The notes below the pieces were generated by a model. It worked only from the letters and a program-made list of their open reading frames with translations, ran no database searches and had not been told where the DNA came from. A stretch of DNA of 64,000 nucleotides from Luteimonas galliterrae (GTDB taxonomy: Bacteria; Pseudomonadota; Gammaproteobacteria; Xanthomonadales; Xanthomonadaceae), in assembly GCF_023374055.1 (NCBI RefSeq), contig NZ_JAMBEP010000001.1:1426001-1490000 (forward strand). Direction: 5' to 3'. This document shows, one piece after another, positions 27,829 through 36,382 of this stretch. Numbering within the stretch: the first letter of the stretch is position 1; every line of letters starts with the position of its first letter. The position numbers and the translations under genes are program-made.

Positions 27829-28815
27829 TCAACCAAGCAAATGCGCCACGCCGGCCCGCTCTTCTTCCAACTCGGCCAAGGTCTTGTCCATCCGCTCGCG
27901 GCTGAACGCATCGATGTCCAGGCCTTCGATGCGGGTGTATTCGCCGTTCTTCGTGGTCACCGGCACGCCGTACATGACGCCTTCCGGAATGCCATAGCTG
28001 CCATCCGACGGCACGCCCATCGTCACCCATTTGCCGTCGCTGCCCAGCACCCAATCGCGGATGTGGTCGATGGCCGCGTTGGCGGCCGAAGCGGCCGAGG
28101 ACAGGCCGCGCGCTTCGATGATCGCCGCGCCGCGCTTGCCGACCTGCGGGATGAAGGTGTTGGCGTTCCAATCGGCGTCGTTGATCCTGTCCTTCAGCGA
28201 CTGGCCGCCGACGGTGGCGAAGCGGTAGTCCGGATACATGGTCGGGCTGTGGTTGCCCCACACGATCAGCTTGTCGATGTCGCCCACGGCGACGCCGGCT
28301 TTCGCGGCGAGCTGGCTCAACGCGCGGTTGTGGTCCAGGCGCAGCATCGCGGTGAAATTCTTCGCCGGCAGGTCCGGCGCCGACTTCATCGCGATATAGG
28401 CATTGGTGTTGGCAGGATTGCCGACGACGAGCACCTTAACGTCGCGCTTGGCGACCTTGTTCAGCGCCGCGCCCTGCGCGGTGAAGATCTTGGCGTTCTC
28501 CAGCAGCAGGTCCTTGCGCTCCATGCCCGGGCCGCGCGGGCGCGCGCCGACCAGCAGGGCGATGTCGGCGTCCTTGAACGCGACTTCGGCGTCGTCGGTG
28601 CCGACCATGCCGGCCAGCAGCGGGAACGCGCAGTCTTCCAGCTCCATCATCACGCCCTTCAGCGCGGCCTGGGCTTTCTCCATCGGCAGTTCGAGCAGCT
28701 GCAGGACGACGGGCTGGTCCTTGCCCAGCATTTCGCCGGAAGCGATGCGGAACAGCAGCGAGTAGCCGATCTGGCCGGCAGCGCCGGTGACGGCAACGCG
28801 GACGGGGGTCTTCAT
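27829..28815 (-). CDS. mdh: Malate dehydrogenase
   Basis: A 328-residue NAD-dependent malate dehydrogenase of the cytosolic/plant-chloroplast-like type used by many gammaproteobacteria and high-GC groups. Blocks are [61 protein letters not shown] and [13 protein letters not shown], which carries the catalytic histidine. It converts malate and oxaloacetate in the TCA cycle. GGAG lies seven bases before the ATG at 28815; an ATG two codons upstream is less well placed. A long inverted repeat lies between it and the upstream aminotransferase gene. Confidence 0.96.
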   Translation of the reverse strand: MKTPVRVAVTGAAGQIGYSLLFRIASGEMLGKDQPVVLQLLELPMEKAQAALKGVMMELEDCAFPLLAGMVGTDDAEVAFKDADIALLVGARPRGPGMERKDLLLENAKIFTAQGAALNKVAKRDVKVLVVGNPANTNAYIAMKSAPDLPAKNFTAMLRLDHNRALSQLAAKAGVAVGDIDKLIVWGNHSPTMYPDYRFATVGGQSLKDRINDADWNANTFIPQVGKRGAAIIEARGLSSAASAANAAIDHIRDWVLGSDGKWVTMGVPSDGSYGIPEGVMYGVPVTTKNGEYTRIEGLDIDAFSRERMDKTLAELEEERAGVAHLLG

Positions 28816-28830
28816 GAGCAAGCTCCGTAA

Positions 28831-28921
28831 TTCGAGATTGGGGATTCGGGATTCGAAAAGGCGGCCGACGGGCGGGAAACGGGAGGTCGCTGTTGCGAAT
28901 CCCGAATCCCCAATCCCGAAT
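28831..28921. repeat. TTCGAGATTGGGGATTCGGG inverted repeat
   Basis: Arms of 25-26 bases (28831-28855 and 28896-28921), built from GATTCGGGATT-type units, pair with one mismatch around a 40-base centre. It begins 15 bases upstream of the mdh start and reaches the aminotransferase stop codon. A related element lies between fusA and tuf (57550-57637). Confidence 0.9.
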
Positions 28922-30120
28922 CACCGCAGTTCAGCGAAAAACTCCGCGAACCGCTGCAAACCGGGCGCCAATTGCGGCGTCGGGCAGGTGTAGCTGATGC
29001 GCAGCGCGCGCGGCTCGCCGAAGGCCGAACCGGGCACGCAGGCCACGCCCTTGGCGTCGAGCAGCGCATTGCAGAAATCGACGTCGTTCTCGATCTTCCT
29101 GCCGTTGTGCGACTTGCCGAACGCCACGCTGATGTCCGGGAACGCGTAGAACGCGCCCTGCGGCTTCGGGCAGGCCACGCCCGGGATCGCATTCAACACC
29201 GCCATCACCTGGTCGCGCTTGCCCTGGAATTCCGCGTTCTTCTGCTGCGGGATGTCCTGCGGCCCGCTCAGCGCGGCGACCGCGGCGGCGGTGACGATTT
29301 CGGGGATATTGGTGATGTGATTGGAGTTCATCGTGGTGACGGCCTTGGCGACCGCTTCGGGCCCGGCCATGAAGCCCACCCGCCAACCCGGCATGCCGTA
29401 GGTCTTGGACAGCGAGTCCAGGAAGATCACGCGGTCGCGCAATTCCGGGCGGAAATGCACGAAGTTGTGGTAGCCCACGCCGTCGAACACCATGCGGTTG
29501 TAGATGTCGTCGGTGAGGATCCAGGTGTCCGGATGCTTGGCGATCACGTCCGCCAGCGCGGCGATTTCCTCGCGCGTGTAGACCATGCCGGTCGGGTTGG
29601 ACGGATTGTTGAACAGGAACACCTTCGGCTTCTTCGCCAGCGCGGCGTCGAGCTGCGCGGGCGTCAGCTTGTAGTTTTGTTCCGGCGGGCACGGCAGCAG
29701 TTGGATGTCGGCGTTGAGGATTTCGCCGATGTCGACATAGCTGGTCCAGTACGGCGTCGGGAAGCAAAAACCGTCGCCCTCGTCGAGCAAGGCTTCGCAA
29801 ATGTTGTAGATCACGTGCTTGGCGCCGATGCCGGTGGCGACGTTGGCGCGCGAATAGCCGGTCAGGCCGATCTGCTCGATGTGTTTCAGGAAGGCGTCGA
29901 GCAGCGCGTCCGAGCCGCGGTTGCTGCCGTACTGGCCGCTGTCCTTGGCCAGCGCTTCCCGCGCCGCGGCGTAGACGTGCTCGCCGGGCAGGAAATTGGG
30001 GACGCCGATGGAAAAACTGATGATGTCGCGGCCTTCGGCCTTGAGTTGCTTGGCCTTTTCGGCGACCAACATGATCGCGCTAGGCTTGGCGCGACCGATG
30101 CGCCGGGCGAGCTGGGGCAT
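28921..30120 (-). CDS. Class I aminotransferase (aspartate aminotransferase-like)
   Basis: A 399-residue PLP-dependent aminotransferase of the aspartate-transaminase group. It has ISFSIGVPNFLPGEHV, FLFNNPSNPTGMVYT, ILTDDIYNRMVFDG, the Schiff-base lysine in DSLSKTYGMPGWRVG and the C-terminal arginine region RALRISYTCP. With mdh next to it, exchange between aspartate/glutamate and oxaloacetate is likely, but the exact amino acid is not fixed by sequence. GAGG lies about ten bases before the ATG at 30120. The stop codon merges with the right arm of the inverted repeat. Confidence 0.9.
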   Translation of the reverse strand: MPQLARRIGRAKPSAIMLVAEKAKQLKAEGRDIISFSIGVPNFLPGEHVYAAAREALAKDSGQYGSNRGSDALLDAFLKHIEQIGLTGYSRANVATGIGAKHVIYNICEALLDEGDGFCFPTPYWTSYVDIGEILNADIQLLPCPPEQNYKLTPAQLDAALAKKPKVFLFNNPSNPTGMVYTREEIAALADVIAKHPDTWILTDDIYNRMVFDGVGYHNFVHFRPELRDRVIFLDSLSKTYGMPGWRVGFMAGPEAVAKAVTTMNSNHITNIPEIVTAAAVAALSGPQDIPQQKNAEFQGKRDQVMAVLNAIPGVACPKPQGAFYAFPDISVAFGKSHNGRKIENDVDFCNALLDAKGVACVPGSAFGEPRALRISYTCPTPQLAPGLQRFAEFFAELR

Positions 30121-30361
30121 CGCAGGAAACCTCGTGGGGTTCGACGTGGGGCCTGGCGGGCAGGCGCGGATTGAGCGCCGGAATTTTAGCACGGTGCCGC
30201 TTTTTGCGATGGCCTTCCCGCTTGCGGGGATAGGCACGATCCGGCAGTCCTTGAATCCCAACCGCGCATCAGAAAGGACGGCATGTCCACTTTTGCGGCA
30301 GGTTATCGTCTTGGATGGGACGGGGCCGCGGAGCGCAGCCCTGACGGGACAGGGAAAACAC

Positions 30362-31114
30362 ATGGCACTGCCTTTTCTCGCACGCCTCGGAGGTTTGCGC
30401 CTCGCCGCATCCGCCTTGGCGGTCGTGTTGCTCGCCGGCTGCGTCTCCACCCAAGTCCGCACCGCCCGGGACACCGCCGGCCAGCCGCTGCGGATCGATG
30501 GCAGCGTGGTACTGGTCGAGGCCGACATCGAACTATCGGAAATGCTGGTCGGCGGCGCGGCCGAGCCGCGCAAGGAATGGACCGAAGCCGCCCGCCGGCT
30601 CTATCCGCAGGCCGCACGCGAAACGCTGCAGGCGCAGGGCATCGCGATGCGGCCCGACTTCTATCTGCCGGCCGATGCGGGCCCGGAAAACCGCCTGCGC
30701 CAGCTGCACCTGCTGAACCAGGCGGTGTCGTTGAGCATCCTGGAATGGTCGCGAGCCGGCACCAACACCAGCGGCGGCCTGCGCAACAAGCACGGCAAGT
30801 TCGACTGGACCCTGGGGCCGGGCGTAGCCGAGCTGCGCCAGGCCACCGGCGCGGACTACGCCCTGTTCACCTACATCCGCGACAGCTACACCAGCGGGGG
30901 CCGCGCGGCGATGCGGATCGTCGGCTTCGTGCTGCTGGGCGGCGACATCGGCGGCGGCACCCAGGTCGGGCTGGCTTCGCTGGTCGACCTGCGCACCGGC
31001 CAGGTGGTCTGGCACAACCTGCTGCTGGACCAGACCGGCGACCTGCGCGACGCGGCCGGCGCGCGCGAAACCGCCGGCGACCTGCTCAAGGGCATGCAGG
31101 GCGCACCGCGATGA
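30362..31114 (+). CDS. Lipoprotein of unknown function, first gene of a three-lipoprotein operon
   Basis: A 250-residue lipoprotein precursor with lipobox LLAGC and acylated Cys27. The mature protein has no family I can name; motifs include DIELSEMLVGGAAEPRKEW and YALFTYIRDSYTSGGRAAMR with a glycine-rich GGDIGGGTQVGLASLVDLRT near the end. The latter recalls proteins of the YajG or GNA1162 class that assemble at the outer membrane, but the resemblance is loose. CAGGGAAAACAC precedes the ATG at 30362. The stop overlaps the M48 protease start in ATGA. Confidence 0.75.
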   Translation: MALPFLARLGGLRLAASALAVVLLAGCVSTQVRTARDTAGQPLRIDGSVVLVEADIELSEMLVGGAAEPRKEWTEAARRLYPQAARETLQAQGIAMRPDFYLPADAGPENRLRQLHLLNQAVSLSILEWSRAGTNTSGGLRNKHGKFDWTLGPGVAELRQATGADYALFTYIRDSYTSGGRAAMRIVGFVLLGGDIGGGTQVGLASLVDLRTGQVVWHNLLLDQTGDLRDAAGARETAGDLLKGMQGAPR

Positions 31115-32277
31115 ACACGAAAGCGATCGCCGCCGCCCTGCTGCTGTGCCTGACCGCCTGCGCCAGCCAAGCCCCCCTCCGCGACAACAAGCCCGGCACC
31201 ACGCCCGCCGCCGGCAGCGACGAAGCCGAGCTTTGGTACGCGATGGAACGCGCCGAAACCGAATTGCAGCGTTCGCCGCTGCGGGTGCGCGATCCCGCGC
31301 TCAACCAATACGTGCGCAAAGTGGCCTGCGAAGTCGCCGGCGAGTACTGCAAGGACCTGCGCGTCTACGTGATGGACGTGCCGCAGTTCAACGCCAGCAT
31401 GGCGCCCAACGGCGTGATGCTGGTCTGGACCGGCGCCCTGCTGCGCGCGCGCGACGAAGCGGAAATCGCCTTCGTGCTGGGCCACGAAGCCGGCCACTTC
31501 CGCGCGCAGCATTCGCTCCGGCAATGGCGCCGGATCAAGGACACCAGCGCCGCGCTCGGCGTGTTCCAGGTGCTGGCCTACGGCGCCGGCGCGCCGACCA
31601 CGGCCATGCTCGGCTCGCTGGCCGGTTACGCCACGCTGTTCAAGTTCACCCGCGACCAGGAACGCGAGGCCGACCGGCTCGGCTTCCAGGCCATCGTCGC
31701 CTACGGCTACGACCCGCGCGCCGGCGTGGACCTGTGGGCGCGGATGAAACGCGAAGAGGACACGCGCCGCTACGGCAAGCCGTCGGCGATTTTCTCTACC
31801 CATCCCGCCACTGCCGAGCGCTTGGCCGACATCACCGCCGCAGCGGCGGCCGTGCCCGATCCGCCGCGCGAACGCCACCGCAATGAGTACCGCGCGGCGA
31901 CGCGGCCTTATCTGGAGCACTGGCTCGATGCCGAAGTCGCGCGCCGCGAGTACGCAGCCTCGTTGCTGGTGATCGGCGAATTGCTGAAAGACTCGCCATC
32001 CGAGGATCGCGGCGTACTCACTTTCTATCTGGGCGAAGCGCATCGTCGCCGCAATGCCGACGGCGATCGCGCCGCGGCCGGCAAGCTGTATGCGCAAGCG
32101 GTGAATATGCCCGGCGCGCCACCGGCCGCATGGCGCGAACACGGCTTCGCGCTGCGCGACGCTGGCAGCGCGGCTGCCGCGCGCGCCGCGTTCCAGAACT
32201 ACCTGACGGCGATGCCGCAAGCCGACGACCGCGCATTCGTCCAGCGCGAGATGGACAAGCTGGGAGGCAAGCCATGA
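31111..32277 (+). CDS. M48 family metalloprotease lipoprotein
   Basis: A 388-residue lipoprotein precursor (lipobox LTAC, acylated Cys17). The zinc peptidase domain follows, with H125-E-x-x-H129 in FVLGHEAGHFRAQHS and a third ligand at Glu186 in READRLG. The C-terminal third (about 270-388) is helical and TPR-like. It resembles BepA/LoiP-type periplasmic proteases in outer membrane quality control, though shorter than BepA. It overlaps both neighbours by ATGA (31111-31114 and 32274-32277). The two flanking lipoproteins may be partners or substrates. Confidence 0.9.
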   Translation: MNTKAIAAALLLCLTACASQAPLRDNKPGTTPAAGSDEAELWYAMERAETELQRSPLRVRDPALNQYVRKVACEVAGEYCKDLRVYVMDVPQFNASMAPNGVMLVWTGALLRARDEAEIAFVLGHEAGHFRAQHSLRQWRRIKDTSAALGVFQVLAYGAGAPTTAMLGSLAGYATLFKFTRDQEREADRLGFQAIVAYGYDPRAGVDLWARMKREEDTRRYGKPSAIFSTHPATAERLADITAAAAAVPDPPRERHRNEYRAATRPYLEHWLDAEVARREYAASLLVIGELLKDSPSEDRGVLTFYLGEAHRRRNADGDRAAAGKLYAQAVNMPGAPPAAWREHGFALRDAGSAAAARAAFQNYLTAMPQADDRAFVQREMDKLGGKP

Positions 32278-32897
32278 ATCTTCAAACGACGCAGATGCGC
32301 CCCTCGCTCCGTAGAACGGGGCTTGCCCCGCCGCTTCTGGCCCTCTTGCTGACCGTTCTGCTCGCGGCCTGCGCCTCCGGCGGCGAACGCTTGGTCAAGC
32401 CCGGCCCCAACCCCGCCGGCAAGAACCTCGCGATCGACAGCGAAATGGAATGGACGCGCATTTCCGGCACGCGTTTCCAGTTGTGGACCATGGACGGCGA
32501 ACTGCTCAACCGCCTCTATCTGATCCCCGCGGTGCGCGAACGCGAATACATCTTCCTGGGCAGCCGCCAGACCAAGCGCCGGCCGGACGGCCCCTTCTTC
32601 AAACCCGGCATGCGCGCCGATGAACTGCGCGACTTGATCGTGGACGGCCTGCTGGCCTCCGGTGCGATCAACGTTTCGGCCAGCGATCTGCGTCCGGTCA
32701 CGTTCGGCCGGCACGAAGGCCTGCGGTTCGAGATGACGCTGGCCAACCAGGAAGGCCTGAAATACCAGGCCATGGCGGCGGCGTTCGAACACGACCGCGA
32801 ACTGGCCCTGGCGATCTTCATGGCGCCCAGCGAGTACTACTACCCGCGCGATGCGCAGAAGGTCGACCGGATGCTCGGCACGCTGCGCTGGAAATAG
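32274..32897 (+). CDS. Lipoprotein, third gene of the M48 operon
   Basis: A 207-residue lipoprotein precursor with lipobox LLAAC (Cys33). The mature domain has WTRISGTRFQLWTMDGELLN and GLRFEMTLANQEGLKYQAMA. It looks like a compact alpha/beta domain; I know no function. GGGAGG lies seven bases before the ATG, which overlaps the protease stop. The signal peptide is unusually long because its N-terminal part (SLRRTGLAPPL) is encoded by a GTAGAnCGGnGCTTGCnCCG-type repeat at 32311-32330. A repeat (copy 5) follows the stop by eight bases. Confidence 0.75.
   Translation: MNLQTTQMRPSLRRTGLAPPLLALLLTVLLAACASGGERLVKPGPNPAGKNLAIDSEMEWTRISGTRFQLWTMDGELLNRLYLIPAVREREYIFLGSRQTKRRPDGPFFKPGMRADELRDLIVDGLLASGAINVSASDLRPVTFGRHEGLRFEMTLANQEGLKYQAMAAAFEHDRELALAIFMAPSEYYYPRDAQKVDRMLGTLRWK
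32311..32330. repeat. GTAGAACGGGGCTTGCCCCG repeat inside a signal-peptide codon stretch
   Basis: CGGGGC-TT-GCCCCG is a perfect 6-bp hairpin with the GTAGA leader of the repeats at 941-964 and 23984-24006. It lies within the coding sequence of the third lipoprotein, in the n-region of its signal peptide. Confidence 0.65.
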
Positions 32898-32905
32898 CCT
32901 CTTTT

Positions 32906-32985
32906 CTTGTGGGAGCGGCTTCAGCCGCGAGCTTTTAAACGATCATCGATGCATGAAAAGCTCGCGGCTGAAGCCGCTCCCACAA
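32906..32985. repeat. GAGCGGCTTnAGCCGC repeat, copy 5
   Basis: Arms GTGGGAGCGGCTTCAGCCGC plus GAGCTTTT and AAAAGCTCGCGGCTGAAGCC plus GCTCCCAC are exact complements of 28 bases. It fills the gap between two convergent genes: it starts eight bases after one stop and ends four bases before the other. Confidence 0.95.
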
Positions 32986-32989
32986 TGGA

Positions 32990-33484
32990 TCAAGCCGCGA
33001 GGATCTTGTTCCACTCCGCCACGCGATCGGCCTTCGCGGCCAGCACCGCATCGGCGTCGCCTTCGATCGTCACCGACTTGATCGTGTCGCCCTGCTTCAC
33101 CGCATCGACCGCTTCGATGCCGGACACGACCTTGCCGAACACCGTGTGCTTGCCGTCCAGCCAGGGCGTGGCGACGTGGGTGATGAAGAACTGGCTGCCG
33201 TTGGTGTTGGGGCCGGCATTGGCCATCGACAGCACGCCGCGCTCGTGGCCGATGCCGTTCTTGGCCTCGTCCTCGAACTTGTAGCCCGGGCCGCCGGTAC
33301 CGGTGCCCTGCGGGCAGCCGCCCTGGATCATGAAGTCGGGAATCACCCGGTGGAAGTTGAGGCCGTTGTAGAAGCCGCGCTTGGCCAGATTGACGAAATT
33401 GGCCACGGTCAGCGGCGCCTTGTCGGGGTACAGCTCGATCTTGATCGGGCCGCGGTCGGTGTCGAAGGTGGCGAAAAGGGACAT
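32990..33484 (-). CDS. Peptidyl-prolyl cis-trans isomerase, cyclophilin type
   Basis: A 164-residue cyclophilin without a signal peptide, so cytoplasmic. Active-site blocks are [47 protein letters not shown] and [14 protein letters not shown]. It catalyses proline isomerisation during folding. TGGAG lies six bases before the ATG. A small membrane protein gene starts upstream on the same strand (stop 16 bases away), so the two form an operon. The typA gene is divergent from that pair. Confidence 0.95.
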   Translation of the reverse strand: MSLFATFDTDRGPIKIELYPDKAPLTVANFVNLAKRGFYNGLNFHRVIPDFMIQGGCPQGTGTGGPGYKFEDEAKNGIGHERGVLSMANAGPNTNGSQFFITHVATPWLDGKHTVFGKVVSGIEAVDAVKQGDTIKSVTIEGDADAVLAAKADRVAEWNKILAA

Positions 33485-33500
33485 GGGAACTCCAGGTTCG

Positions 33501-33728
33501 TTAATGTGAACGGCGGTGCGCCAGCACCAGGCGGACGGCAATGATGGACCCCATCGCAATGATGGCGCCGCCGAACACCAGCAGTGGCACCTTGATGGCT
33601 GCCGGCAACCCCGGAATCAAGGGGGCCTGAGGTGCGTAATGCAGGTTGAGGCCCAGGGCCAGGCTAACCATGCCGATCAGGTCGAGGAAGATCAGCCAGA
33701 ACGGGGGTCGCCAGGGCGTGGTCGGCAC
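33501..33728 (-). CDS. Small membrane protein with two helices
   Basis: A 75-residue protein with two hydrophobic segments ([20 protein letters not shown], about residues 10-30, and [20 protein letters not shown], about 47-67). The stretch between them is short and proline-rich. It starts with GTG at 33728, supported by AGGA six bases upstream (AGGAATTTTC). No function is known to me. It lies directly upstream of the cyclophilin gene and faces away from typA. Confidence 0.7.
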   Translation of the reverse strand: MPTTPWRPPFWLIFLDLIGMVSLALGLNLHYAPQAPLIPGLPAAIKVPLLVFGGAIIAMGSIIAVRLVLAHRRSH

Positions 33729-33771
33729 GAAAATTCCTGATCCTGCAAGGACATGGACGCAAACGAACGGC

Positions 33772-33777
33772 TATAAT
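33772..33777 (+). promoter_or_regulatory. -10 box of typA
   Basis: TATAAT, a perfect -10 hexamer, sits 62 bases before the typA ATG in the 111-base divergent spacer. The -35 position 17 bases upstream reads GGACAT, a weak match. Confidence 0.5.
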
Positions 33778-33839
33778 AACCGGCTTCCCTAACCGACCTT
33801 CGCGCCTGGCCCTTAAAGCTACTGAGCGCAACCCTCGTC

Positions 33840-35684
33840 ATGTCCATCGAACGCCTCCGCAATATCGCCATCGTCGCCCACGTCGACCACGGCAAGACCA
33901 CTCTCGTCGACCAGCTGCTCAAGCAGTCGGGCACGTTCAGCGATCGCACGGTCACCACCGAGCGGATGATGGACAGCAACGATCTGGAAAAGGAACGCGG
34001 CATCACGATCCTGTCCAAGAACACGGCGATCCGCTGGAAGTCCCCGGCCGGCGAGGAATACCGCATCAACATCGTCGACACCCCCGGCCACGCCGATTTC
34101 GGCGGCGAAGTGGAGCGCGTGCTGTCGATGGTCGACTCGGTGCTGATCCTGGTCGACGCGATGGACGGCCCGATGCCGCAGACCCGCTTCGTGACCCAGA
34201 AAGCGTTCGCGATGGGCTTCAAGCCGATCGTGGTGGTCAACAAGGTCGACCGCCCCGGCGCGCGCCCGGATTGGGTGCTGGACCAGACCTTCGACCTGTT
34301 CGACCGCCTCGGCGCCACCGACGAGCAACTCGATTTCCACACCGTCTACGCCTCGGCGCTGCACGGTTACGCGGGCCTGGAACCGACCGTGCGCGAAGGC
34401 GACATGACGCCGCTGTTCCAGACCATCGTCGACCACGTCGCGCCGCCGCCGGTGGACCTGGACGGCCCGTTCCAGATGCGCATCACTTCGCTCGACTACA
34501 GCAACTACGTCGGCATCATCGGCGTGGGCCGCGTGCAGCGCGGCAAGATCAAGACCAACCAGCAGGTCACCGTCGTCGACCGCGAAGGCAAGACCCGCAA
34601 CGCCAAGGTGCTGCAGGTGCTCGGCTTCCTCGGCTTGGAACGCCATGAAGTGAAGGAAGCGCAGGCCGGCGACATCATCGCGATCTCCGGCATCGAAGGC
34701 CTGGGCATTTCCGATACGGTCTGCGACACTTCGGCGCCCGAGCAGTTGCCGGTGCTGACCGTCGACGAGCCGACCATTTCGATGACCTTCCAGGTGAACG
34801 ATTCGCCGTTCGCCGGCACCAAGGACCGCAGCGGCGGCAAGTTCCTGACTTCGCGCCAGTTGCGCGACCGGCTGAACCGCGAAACCCAGCACAACGTCGC
34901 GCTCAAGGTCGAAGACACCGCCGATGCCGACAAGTTCAAGGTCAGCGGCCGCGGCGAGCTGCACCTGTCGATCCTAATCGAAACCATGCGCCGCGAAGGC
35001 TACGAGCTGGCCGTGTCGCGCCCGGAAGTGATCGTCAAGCAGATCGACGGCGTCGCGCAGGAACCCTACGAGCAACTGGTCGTGGACCTGGAAGAGCAGT
35101 TCCAGGGCGGCGTGATGTCGCGCCTGGGCGAGCGCAAGGCGCAGCTGACCAACATGGAACCGGACGGCAAGGGCCGCGTGCGCATCGAATTCATGATCCC
35201 GGCGCGCGGATTGATCGGTTTCCAGACCGAATTCCGCACGATCACCGCCGGCACCGGCCTGCTGTTCCACGTGTTCGACCATTACGGCCCGAAGGCCGAA
35301 GGCGACATCGGCCAGCGCCAGAACGGCGTGCTGATCTCCAACGGCACCGGACCCTCCCCGGCCTATGCGCAGATCGCGATGCAGGAACGCGGCCGCCTGT
35401 TCATCGAGCCGGGCGAGGAGATCTACGAAGGCCAGATCGTCGGCATCAACAGCAAGGACAACGACCTCACCGTCAATGCCCTGCGCGGCAAGCAGCTGAC
35501 CAACTTCCGCGCGTCCGGCAAGGACGACGACGAAGGCCTGATCCCGCCGATCAAGTTCTCGCTGGAACAGGCGCTGGAATTCATCGACGACGACGAACTG
35601 GTCGAGATCACGCCCAAGGCGATCCGCCTGCGCAAGAAGCAACGCACCGAAGTGGACCGCAAGCGCGCCTCGCGCGCCGCGTAA
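33840..35684 (+). CDS. typA: Translational GTPase TypA/BipA
   Basis: A 614-residue ribosome-associated GTPase. The G domain shows G1 [11 protein letters not shown]2 RGITI, G3 [11 protein letters not shown] and G4 NKVD. Domains II, III (EF-G-like) and V follow, and the C-terminal TypA domain includes [17 protein letters not shown] and [17 protein letters not shown]. It helps 50S assembly and adaptation to cold and stress. Length is normal. The start has no strong ribosome site (CAACCCTCGTC). A DUF2127 gene follows after ten bases, so co-transcription is likely. Confidence 0.97.
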   Translation: MSIERLRNIAIVAHVDHGKTTLVDQLLKQSGTFSDRTVTTERMMDSNDLEKERGITILSKNTAIRWKSPAGEEYRINIVDTPGHADFGGEVERVLSMVDSVLILVDAMDGPMPQTRFVTQKAFAMGFKPIVVVNKVDRPGARPDWVLDQTFDLFDRLGATDEQLDFHTVYASALHGYAGLEPTVREGDMTPLFQTIVDHVAPPPVDLDGPFQMRITSLDYSNYVGIIGVGRVQRGKIKTNQQVTVVDREGKTRNAKVLQVLGFLGLERHEVKEAQAGDIIAISGIEGLGISDTVCDTSAPEQLPVLTVDEPTISMTFQVNDSPFAGTKDRSGGKFLTSRQLRDRLNRETQHNVALKVEDTADADKFKVSGRGELHLSILIETMRREGYELAVSRPEVIVKQIDGVAQEPYEQLVVDLEEQFQGGVMSRLGERKAQLTNMEPDGKGRVRIEFMIPARGLIGFQTEFRTITAGTGLLFHVFDHYGPKAEGDIGQRQNGVLISNGTGPSPAYAQIAMQERGRLFIEPGEEIYEGQIVGINSKDNDLTVNALRGKQLTNFRASGKDDDEGLIPPIKFSLEQALEFIDDDELVEITPKAIRLRKKQRTEVDRKRASRAA

Positions 35685-35694
35685 GCTTCGAAGG

Positions 35695-36162
35695 ATGACC
35701 GAGCAGCGCTACAACCCGGATCCGCACGCGCATCCGGGGCTGCATGTCATCGCCGTCGTCGAAGCGCTCAAAGGCGCGCTGGCCGTTCTGGCGGCGAGCG
35801 GGCTGGAATTGCTGGGTCCCGCGCCGCTGCGGCATGGGGTGGACCTGCTGATCGCCAAATTCCAACTCGATCCCGATCACGGCGCGATGGCCTGGCTGGC
35901 GAATGCGATCAGCCCGCACTCCGTGCATCTGGCCGCCGCCGGCGTCTTGTTCTACGGCATCGTCCATCTGGTCGAAGCCTGGGGCTTGTGGCGCGCCAAG
36001 GTCTGGGCTTCGTGGCTCGGCTGCCTGGCGGCCGCCGCCTACCTTCCTTTCGATATCTATGCGGTTTTCCACCATCCCGGCTGGCTGTCGGTGGCGATCG
36101 TAGCCCTTAATCTGCTGGTGGTCTGGGTGCTGGGCCACGACCTCGTCAAGCGCAAGCGCTGA
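35695..36162 (+). CDS. DUF2127 domain-containing membrane protein
   Basis: A 155-residue inner membrane protein with four hydrophobic segments: LHVIAVVEALKGALAVLAA, HSVHLAAAGVLFYGIVHLVE, VWASWLGCLAAAAYLPFDIY and LSVAIVALNLLVVWVLG. It ends in a basic HDLVKRKR tail. GHxLVEAxGL and PxxxYxxxxHP positions fit DUF2127. The function of the family is unknown. GAAGGATG runs into the ATG, ten bases after typA. Repeat copy 6 follows the stop by 11 bases. Confidence 0.82.
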   Translation: MTEQRYNPDPHAHPGLHVIAVVEALKGALAVLAASGLELLGPAPLRHGVDLLIAKFQLDPDHGAMAWLANAISPHSVHLAAAGVLFYGIVHLVEAWGLWRAKVWASWLGCLAAAAYLPFDIYAVFHHPGWLSVAIVALNLLVVWVLGHDLVKRKR

Positions 36163-36173
36163 CGTCTTGCGCT

Positions 36174-36266
36174 TTTTTTGTAGGAGCGGCTTCAGCCGCG
36201 AGCTTTTTCGGCCAAGCCCCGATAGGGCAAGGTCAAGAGCTCGCGGCTGAAGCCGCTCCTACAAAA
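36174..36266. repeat. GAGCGGCTTnAGCCGC repeat, copy 6
   Basis: Arms GTAGGAGCGGCTTCAGCCGC plus GAGCT and AGCTCGCGGCTGAAGCCGCT plus CCTAC. The T-run GCTTTTTTTG directly precedes the left arm. It lies between the DUF2127 gene and the amidase gene on the same strand. Confidence 0.95.
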
Positions 36267-36382
36267 GCCCTCCCCGCAAAGGCACCCCTCAAACCCTACG
36301 GCCGGCCTATTGCCAGCCGCCCCCGGCCGCGTGATGCTGCGCGCTGCCGCGCCATCCGGCATCGGCTTCCAGGGGATCTGAC

